Positions 5,299-10,430 of a stretch of DNA of 10,430 nucleotides are shown here, one piece after another. Each line of letters opens with the position of its first letter. Position 1 is the first letter of the stretch. The stretch spans positions 1-10,430 of the forward strand of contig JAQSXM010000200.1 of assembly GCA_029256645.1 (NCBI GenBank). Direction: 5' to 3'. Both the position numbers and the translations under genes were made by a program. This DNA comes from Sporomusa sp. (GTDB lineage Bacteria; Bacillota_C; Negativicutes; Sporomusales; Sporomusaceae). Under the pieces are notes generated by a model. That model had not been told where the DNA came from. It saw nothing but the letters and a program-made list of their open reading frames with translations, and searched no databases.

Positions 5299-6804
5299 CT
5301 AAACTTGCATAGTTCCTGTTTCTACAAATCTTGCGTGCCAGGACAGTGCTTCTGCCAATAAATGCGGTGTATGTGCAAATCCGGTAGCTTCTTCAGCCCT
5401 TTTAAGATAATCCAGCAACTGTGTCCGGTAATTGGGGTGAGCACAATTAGTGATAATCTTTCGTGCTCTCTCTTTGGGGCTAAGACCTCTTACGTCAGCT
5501 ACGCCTTGCTCAGTAATAAATACGTCAACATCATGCTCGGTGTGATCAACATGAGAGCACATAGGTACAACACTAGATATAGACCCGCCCTTAGCCACTG
5601 AACTGCTAAAGAAGAAGGTTAAGTAGCCGTTTCGGGCAAAGTCACCTGAGCCGCCAATACCATTCATGATTTTGCTTCCCATTATATGGGTAGAGTTAAC
5701 ATGCCCGTAAATATCGAATTCAATAGCTGTATTCATTGCAATGATACCAAGACGGCGAATGATTTCCGGGCTATTGGATATTTCTTGAGGGCGTAAAACA
5801 ATCTTATTCTTATACCTGTCTATGTTTTTATAAAATCTCTGTAAACCTGCAGGAGAAGGCGTAAGAGCTGTACCTGAAGCAAAAGAAAGCTTTCCGGCAT
5901 CAATTAGATCTAACATACCATCTTGAATGACCTCGGTGTAAACCTTCAGATCGGAGAAGTTTGAGTGTACAAGCCCGGTAATAACCGCATTGGCTACAGA
6001 CCCTACTCCCGATTGAAGCGGCAATAGATTAGCAGGCATTCTGCCTGTCTTGATTTCGCCATGGAGGAAATCTATTAGATGTCCAGTCATAGCCTTAGCA
6101 TCATTATCAATCGCCGCTAACGGTCGAACATCATCAGGGATATCGCTCAAAACAATTCCTGCGAGTTTATCTGCCCGGCATGGAATATAGGGTACACCTA
6201 TTCTGTCAGACACATTGACTAGCGGAAGAATCGCCCTGTATGGGGGATCATTTGGTGCGAAAATATCGTGCATCCCTTCCAGTTCCAGCGGCTGAGATAC
6301 ATTAAGCTCAACAATTACTTTATCAGCACTCTGTACAAATGAAGCTGAATTACCTACAGAAGTTGTGGGGACTATATGACCCTCTTCAGTAATTGCGCAG
6401 GCTTCAACAATTGCAACATCTACCTTGCCGCCCAGAAACCCGCAACGTGCCATTTGCGCTACGTGACTCAAATGAAGGTCAGTATACTGAGTGCGTCCGC
6501 TATTGATCGCCTGTCTGGTAGCACTATTCGTCTGATAGGGCAATCTTTTCCCGATACCTTCTACTTCAGCGAGAGCAGCATCCAGTTCTTTTCCTACCGA
6601 AGCCCCTGTCCATAGGTTTACTTTAAATTTTTCTTGCTGTATTCTCTTGGCCAGGGCAAGCGGTACTGCCTTGGGATAGCCCGAAGGAGTAAAGCCACTT
6701 GTCCCAACATTCATGCCTGGTTTAATAATCCCAGCGGCTTCATCGGCAGATATAATTCGTTCCCGCAGCGTATTATTCCTAATTCGTTGTAATAGGTCAC
6801 TCAT
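5299..6804 (-). CDS. acetyl-CoA hydrolase/succinate CoA-transferase family protein
   Basis: This 501-residue cytoplasmic enzyme has the full length of the acetyl-CoA:succinate (or propionyl-CoA:succinate) CoA-transferase group, class I CoA-transferases such as AarC, Cat1 and YgfH/ScpC. Visible motifs include GVGSVANAV (266-274), the likely catalytic glutamate E291 in YTEVIQDG (289-296) that forms the glutamyl-CoA thioester, and GIGGSGDFARNG (382-393). EQGVADVRGLSP (432-443), near the C-terminus, is also typical. It would swap CoA between succinate and acetate or propionate during fermentation; the exact acyl donor cannot be read from the sequence. The ATG at 6804 has GGGAGGAAA upstream. The gene stands alone, bounded by terminators at 5215-5245 and 6946-6970, so it is its own transcription unit. 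It lies downstream of a two-component system that may sense a carboxylate. Confidence 0.9.
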   Translation of the reverse strand: MSDLLQRIRNNTLRERIISADEAAGIIKPGMNVGTSGFTPSGYPKAVPLALAKRIQQEKFKVNLWTGASVGKELDAALAEVEGIGKRLPYQTNSATRQAINSGRTQYTDLHLSHVAQMARCGFLGGKVDVAIVEACAITEEGHIVPTTSVGNSASFVQSADKVIVELNVSQPLELEGMHDIFAPNDPPYRAILPLVNVSDRIGVPYIPCRADKLAGIVLSDIPDDVRPLAAIDNDAKAMTGHLIDFLHGEIKTGRMPANLLPLQSGVGSVANAVITGLVHSNFSDLKVYTEVIQDGMLDLIDAGKLSFASGTALTPSPAGLQRFYKNIDRYKNKIVLRPQEISNSPEIIRRLGIIAMNTAIEFDIYGHVNSTHIMGSKIMNGIGGSGDFARNGYLTFFFSSSVAKGGSISSVVPMCSHVDHTEHDVDVFITEQGVADVRGLSPKERARKIITNCAHPNYRTQLLDYLKRAEEATGFAHTPHLLAEALSWHARFVETGTMQV

Positions 6805-6945
6805 TGTGTTCTTTCCTCCCTACTGTACCACCCAGTCATTTCTAGCAGGTTTGTACATTTTCAATTCTAACTATTAGCTGCTTAAGGCGCTATTCTGTAT
6901 CGACCAACAACAAAAAATTGATTACCAGCAGATAATAATAGTGAC
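6805..6945. other. intergenic region upstream of the CoA-transferase gene
   Basis: This gap lies between the CoA-transferase start and the terminator of the response-regulator gene, so it must hold the CoA-transferase promoter. It is AT-rich, but I could not place a convincing -35/-10 pair or an operator. A TAGAAT on the minus strand lacks a suitable -35. Confidence 0.4.
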
Positions 6946-6970
6946 AAAAAAAACCGCCTGCTAAAGGCGG
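6946..6970 (-). terminator. intrinsic terminator of the sensor/regulator operon
   Basis: CCGCCT and AGGCGG form a 6-bp GC-rich stem (6970-6954) with a 5-base loop, followed on the minus strand by eight Ts (6953-6946). It begins eight bases past the stop of the response-regulator gene and is a canonical rho-independent terminator. Confidence 0.9.
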
Positions 6971-6977
6971 CATATAA

Positions 6978-7760
6978 TTATAACTCGATATACTCCTTCA
7001 GCTTGGCGGCATACGCTCTGCCTACTGGAACTTCCGTGCTTTTCCCTGTCCCTGTTTTTTTCAGTATCAATAAATATCCTTTATTAAACCAGGTAGCAAT
7101 CTCTTTAATCTGATTAACGTTCACTACAAAGTTCCGGTGACAGCGAAAAAAGCGATCTGATGGCAATTTGGATTCGAAGTCTTGCAAAGTAAGCTTGGTC
7201 CGGTAATTCTCGCCATCAAGGGTTTTAATGTACACAAGCCGGTCTTTAGCATAAACAATCTCGATCTTATCACTATCAATGATCTCCATTCGGTCTCCCT
7301 TTTCAACAGAAAACTTACGGACGGCACATGATTTTGACACCTCTTTATTTCCGCTTGATTTTGGTTTTACAGTTGACCTGGTAAGCATTTTTTCAAACTT
7401 CCCCATGACTCGCTCAATATCAATCTCATCGTAAGGTTTAAGAATATAGTCCATCGCATTTACCGAAAACGCTTTTAGTGCATATTCGTCGTAGGCAGTG
7501 GCAAAAACCACTGCAGGCGGTTCTTCGCAGTCAATAAGTTTTTTTGCCACTTCAAGTCCGGTCATTCCAGGCATCTGAATATCCAGAAAGGCAATATCCG
7601 GTCTATACGTTTTCACCAAATGTATCGCAGCCTCCCCATCATGCGCCACGCCTATGATACAAAGGTCAGGATATATCTCAAGTAACAAGGATTGTAGTTC
7701 TTTAGCCATCAATTTTTCATCATCCGCAATGACAACTTTTACGTCCTTCAGCCGCGTCAT
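6978..7760 (-). CDS. LytTR-family response regulator
   Basis: The 260-residue product has an N-terminal receiver domain (about 7-122): acidic pocket D13/D14, phospho-acceptor D60 in FLDIQMPGMTG, T88 in ATAY, and K108 in LKPY. A linker (about 128-147) leads to a C-terminal LytTR DNA-binding domain (148-260), recognisable from the FFRCHRNFVVN block (204-214) and the closing PVGRAYAAKLKEY. It would be phosphorylated by the adjacent LytS-type kinase and bind direct repeats at target promoters. The ATG at 7760 is chosen because AGGAGGT (7775-7769) lies eight bases upstream; an in-frame extension to 7877 would run deep inside the kinase gene with no family support. The start overlaps the kinase 3' end by 41 bases, so the two are translationally coupled. 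Confidence 0.92.
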   Translation of the reverse strand: MTRLKDVKVVIADDEKLMAKELQSLLLEIYPDLCIIGVAHDGEAAIHLVKTYRPDIAFLDIQMPGMTGLEVAKKLIDCEEPPAVVFATAYDEYALKAFSVNAMDYILKPYDEIDIERVMGKFEKMLTRSTVKPKSSGNKEVSKSCAVRKFSVEKGDRMEIIDSDKIEIVYAKDRLVYIKTLDGENYRTKLTLQDFESKLPSDRFFRCHRNFVVNVNQIKEIATWFNKGYLLILKKTGTGKSTEVPVGRAYAAKLKEYIEL

Positions 7761-9465
7761 CTGGTGCCACCTCCTGCCAAGGTAAACGAATAAACACATG
7801 CGTGCCTTCGTTTTCATTACTCCCGATCGAGATACCAAACTCATTGCCAAACAGCCGTTGAATACGGGCGTGAACATTACTGAGTCCTATTCCTATTCCC
7901 CCTGCGATCTGAGGCACAGGCTGTGTTTCTAATAATCGTGCAAGGCGCTCTTTGGAGATGCCTACTCCATTGTCCTCTACTGAGATGTGAACGGCTTCCC
8001 GCTCCCTTATCACCCGGATTTGAATGATACCGCCATCCTTTTTGGGTGAAAGACCATGCTTAACAGCGTTTTCGACAAGTACTTGTACGGAAAAAACCGG
8101 AACTGCCTGCCTATATGTCTCCGGATCAATCACTTTAATAATTTGGATGCGATCTCCGAATCTAGCTTGTTCCAAGCGGATGTAACTGTCCACAAATTCC
8201 AGCTCTTCCTGCAGTGCATTCATCTCCTTGCCTGGTCGGATATGTCGTCTGATAATGTCGGATAAATCTTTAATCAGCGCCCGTGCTTTCTCAGGCTCTG
8301 TCCGGATAGTAGCCCTAATCGTCCCCAGTGTGTTAAAAATAAAGTGGGGATGTATCTGTGCTCTTAGCGAATTATACTCCGCTTGGGCCAAAAGGACTGT
8401 CTGCGCTTCCAGTTCGCCATGCAGTAGCTGTAAGCTTAAAAAATCCGCAATTCCCTGAACAAGTTCTGCTTCATATGGAAGAATCATCCCGGCGCCTGTC
8501 TTATACACCTTAATACTTCCCTTAAAGCGGTTGTTAACAACCATAGGGGCATCTATGACCGCAGTTAATGGACAATCTTTATAAGGACAGCCAATCCCTT
8601 CTTTATCATTAGTGATGATGGTTTGCCTGCTTTGCATGGCTCGTTTGGTCGCCAGGGTAATGAAGGGCTGCCCCACAATATGATGATCATTTCCTGCACC
8701 CAAAAATGCTAAAGTCTTGTCCGTATCGGTAACTGCCACGGCATCAGCCTCAATTTCCGAATAAACAATCTCAGCTACACATTGGGCTGATTCAATTGAT
8801 AAACCTTGTCCGAGTACACCGTTCGTCTTCTGGATAACGCGCATGGCTTGTTGCGCCGACCTAGCCTGAGCCTTTTCCTGCTCTTGATATACATCGCGAA
8901 CAATGTAGACAAAAAGCATAACCCCCAGGCTATTGGCGATCGTAGTCGGAACGGCGATTACTCGCTCCAGTTCCCATGCAGCCTCAAAAGGTGTTGATAA
9001 GGTGATCACCATTAGTTTGAGTATTACTTCAGCACCGAAGGCTGCGGCAAATGCTGTTTTAATTCCAATCTTCCGCGGGCCGTACCTAGCATAGATAAGA
9101 CCACTTAAGTACCCTACCAGAATATTTGCAGCAGCCGCCGGGATCATGGTAAATCCACCCATGAAATACCTTGGAATGGCCCCAATAATCCCCGCTCCTA
9201 AGCCCACAATTGGTCCTCCTAAGAGACCGCCTGCAACTGCGCCAACAATTCTGGTGTTAGCAAGTGAACCCATAATAGGCATACCCAGATAATTACCGAC
9301 TGCCGAGAAAAAGCCAAAAATGAAAACTAGAATGACTTTATCCTGCAATCTGTACTGAAATTGATTCAATGCCCGGCGAAAAGGCGGCAGTTGGGTAGTC
9401 AGGTAGGCCGCGACACCGAGAACGGCAATATTTTTGATGACAACTTCCATTAAGCTGATGTCCAT
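7720..9465 (-). CDS. LytS-type sensor histidine kinase (5TM-LYT, GAF, His kinase, HATPase)
   Basis: The 581-residue membrane kinase begins with a multi-helix 5TM-5TMR_LYT sensor domain (about 5-190), containing the Gly-rich GGLLGGPIVGLGAG (79-92) typical of the LytS/BtsS group. A linker coiled-coil (about 190-215) leads to a GAF domain (about 215-345) with CPYKDCPL (C293, C298). The kinase domain carries the phospho-acceptor region QIHPHFIFN (370-378), where H374 is the likely site, and ATP-binding boxes VENAVKHG (464-471), DNGVG (498-502) and GGIGIGLSN (522-530). The ligand is unknown; pyruvate is sensed by the related BtsS, so a carboxylate is a reasonable guess. The ATG at 9465 follows GGAGGT. 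It is the first gene of a two-gene operon with the LytTR regulator, and its short C-terminal tail overlaps that gene. Confidence 0.92.
   Translation of the reverse strand: MDISLMEVVIKNIAVLGVAAYLTTQLPPFRRALNQFQYRLQDKVILVFIFGFFSAVGNYLGMPIMGSLANTRIVGAVAGGLLGGPIVGLGAGIIGAIPRYFMGGFTMIPAAAANILVGYLSGLIYARYGPRKIGIKTAFAAAFGAEVILKLMVITLSTPFEAAWELERVIAVPTTIANSLGVMLFVYIVRDVYQEQEKAQARSAQQAMRVIQKTNGVLGQGLSIESAQCVAEIVYSEIEADAVAVTDTDKTLAFLGAGNDHHIVGQPFITLATKRAMQSRQTIITNDKEGIGCPYKDCPLTAVIDAPMVVNNRFKGSIKVYKTGAGMILPYEAELVQGIADFLSLQLLHGELEAQTVLLAQAEYNSLRAQIHPHFIFNTLGTIRATIRTEPEKARALIKDLSDIIRRHIRPGKEMNALQEELEFVDSYIRLEQARFGDRIQIIKVIDPETYRQAVPVFSVQVLVENAVKHGLSPKKDGGIIQIRVIREREAVHISVEDNGVGISKERLARLLETQPVPQIAGGIGIGLSNVHARIQRLFGNEFGISIGSNENEGTHVFIRLPWQEVAPDDAAEGRKSCHCG
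7769..7775 (-). promoter_or_regulatory. ribosome binding site that fixes the LytTR regulator start
   Basis: AGGAGGT on the minus strand lies eight bases before the ATG at 7760, inside the 3' end of the kinase gene. It supports the 260-residue product over any longer reading. Confidence 0.85.
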
Positions 9466-9503
9466 ATTGCTACCTCCGCAAATGAGACAAGTATTTTTTA
9501 TTT

Positions 9504-9514
9504 ATTGTATCACA
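9504..9514 (-). promoter_or_regulatory. extended -10 promoter element for the kinase/regulator operon
   Basis: TGTGATACAAT on the minus strand (9514-9504) is a TRTGn extended -10 with a near-consensus TACAAT, 38 bases before the kinase ATG. No good -35 is visible at 17-bp spacing, which an extended -10 can partly make up for. Confidence 0.55.
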
Positions 9515-9592
9515 CCAAAGCAACGCTCTCGTAAGAATTGCTACCAACTGCATAAAACATGACCCAAACACCTTTTTTAAAACATTGAAAGA

Positions 9593-9612
9593 CTGGCTTT
9601 GTAACAAGCCAG
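9593..9612 (-). terminator. terminator of the chemotaxis protein gene
   Basis: CTGGCTT and AAGCCAG form a perfect 7-bp stem (9593-9599 with 9606-9612) and a 6-base loop, ten bases beyond the stop of the chemotaxis gene. The minus strand continues with TCTTTC, a short, interrupted U-tract, so termination is likely but not textbook. The rest of the gap up to the kinase ATG holds the promoter element described separately and nothing else I recognise. Confidence 0.6.
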
Positions 9613-9622
9613 CCCGCGTAGA

Positions 9623-10430
9623 TCACAACCTAAATAAATTTACCGCATTCTGAAGTTCTTCTGCCAGACAAGCCAGACTATGACTTGAGGAGGTTATCTC
9701 CTCCATGGCGGCCGACTGTTCCTGAGTAGCGGCAGACACAGTTTGAATCCGTTCATCCACACGGTTGCCTGCCTGCTCCACGCCCCGCACCTTAGCAACA
9801 ATTTGAGCGCTGCCGTTAGCCATTTCTCCGATGGAAGAGGATATATCCCGGACCTGATCAGAAACCTTACTGACAAGTAGAGCAATCTCGCCAAACGAAT
9901 TCCCCGCGTTGTTAACAAGCGTAATCCCTTGTTGAACGTCACCGGTTCCCGCATTCATGAGGGCTACTGCGTTAGTAATATTTGAATGGTTTTCCCCGAT
10001 AAGTCCGGTAATTTGCTTTGCCGCTTCCTGTGTCTGTTCAGCGAGTTTTCGCACCTCGTCGGCAACAACGGCAAATCCCCGGCCTTGCTCACCGGCCCGC
10101 GCGGCCTCTATGGCGGCGTTTAAAGCCAGGAGGTTGGTCTGCCCGGCAATGCCGGCAATGACATTAACAATTTCGCCAATCTGAGAAGAACCGGCAGCCA
10201 GTCGTTCGATCGCTTGCTGCACGCTTGCAGTCGCTTTCTCGATACTGTTCATTTGGCTCACGGTCTGCTCCACACTCTGTCTCCCTGCTACAATTTTGAC
10301 AGAGGTCTGCTTAGCCAAGTGAGCTGCCTGCTGGGCTCCACCGTCAATTTCCCGGATTTGTTCAGAAAGTTTTTCCACCACAGTAGTGGTATCATTCAAA
10401 TCTTTAAGCTGATTTCCCGTATCAAGAGTA
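9623..10430 (-). CDS. methyl-accepting chemotaxis protein, C-terminal signalling domain (partial)
   Basis: The frame is open to the right edge, so the start lies outside the window; the TTG at 10399 is an internal Leu codon. The visible 268 residues are a long helical hairpin rich in Ala, Gln and Glu, with the highly conserved tip [20 protein letters not shown] and then [18 protein letters not shown], which contacts CheA and CheW. Flanking helices contain candidate methylation segments such as [13 protein letters not shown] near the C-terminus. The protein ends in NLFRL, with no CheR-tethering pentapeptide. Any sensor and membrane domains are beyond the window, so the ligand cannot be judged. 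The gene implies a chemotactic organism. It is transcribed in the same direction as the kinase operon but has its own terminator. Confidence 0.95.
   Translation of the reverse strand, partial: TLDTGNQLKDLNDTTTVVEKLSEQIREIDGGAQQAAHLAKQTSVKIVAGRQSVEQTVSQMNSIEKATASVQQAIERLAAGSSQIGEIVNVIAGIAGQTNLLALNAAIEAARAGEQGRGFAVVADEVRKLAEQTQEAAKQITGLIGENHSNITNAVALMNAGTGDVQQGITLVNNAGNSFGEIALLVSKVSDQVRDISSSIGEMANGSAQIVAKVRGVEQAGNRVDERIQTVSAATQEQSAAMEEITSSSHSLACLAEELQNAVNLFRL

Noticed and set aside
5262..5303. TTTAGTA ... TACTAAA inverted repeat around the CoA-transferase stop.
   Set aside because: The 28-base loop and AT-rich 7-base arms make chance likely, and a much stronger terminator lies just beyond.
7761..7877. 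A 39-residue N-terminal extension of the LytTR regulator.
   Set aside because: It lies inside the kinase HATPase coding region, has no receiver-domain similarity, and a strong ribosome site supports the start at 7760.

Overview
This window looks like chromosomal DNA from an anaerobic, motile or chemotactic Firmicute. Strong AGGAGG ribosome sites, Gram-positive -16 TRTG promoter elements, an Nfn transhydrogenase, a DUF1450 protein and a LytS/LytTR pair all fit. The mix with a succinate-type CoA-transferase suggests the Negativicutes (Sporomusaceae-like), but that placement is inference from gene content, not a search. I see no mobile element, CRISPR array, tRNA or rRNA.

Layout. Bases 1-241 (+) hold the 3' end of a DUF1624/HGSNAT-like membrane acyltransferase gene. 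It converges on nfnS-nfnL (2535-269, -), which encode the two subunits of a ferredoxin-dependent NADH:NADP+ oxidoreductase and have their own promoter. Upstream on the same strand are three genes: a carboxymuconolactone-decarboxylase-like protein (4794-4399), a short siroheme sulfite/nitrite-reductase-like protein fused to a C-terminal DUF1858 redox domain (4250-3339), and an unrecognised 222-residue protein with conserved-looking Cys and His residues (3320-2652). A small Cys-rich DUF1450 gene (4981-5199, +) diverges from them. The 186-base gap between the divergent genes carries a perfect Crp/Fnr-type palindrome, GGTGTGA-N6-TCACACC, plus a third half-site in helical register.

A bidirectional terminator separates this redox block from a succinate/acetyl-CoA CoA-transferase gene (6804-5299, -). 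Further upstream come a LytTR response regulator (7760-6978, -) and its overlapping LytS-type sensor kinase (9465-7720, -). The 3' part of a methyl-accepting chemotaxis protein gene (9623-10430, -) runs off the right edge.

How the genes may work together. Nfn makes NADPH from NADH and reduced ferredoxin. The neighbouring siroheme-type protein, the CMD-like protein, the unknown 222-residue protein and the DUF1450 protein look like an anaerobic redox or stress-response group under one Crp/Fnr-family regulator. The most unusual point is that the siroheme-type protein seems to lack about 20 residues just before its last cluster cysteine. It therefore has only three of the four cysteines expected for a siroheme-Fe4S4 site. 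The kinase/regulator pair may respond to a carboxylate such as pyruvate, and it lies beside a carboxylate CoA-transferase gene, but no regulatory link can be shown from the sequence alone.
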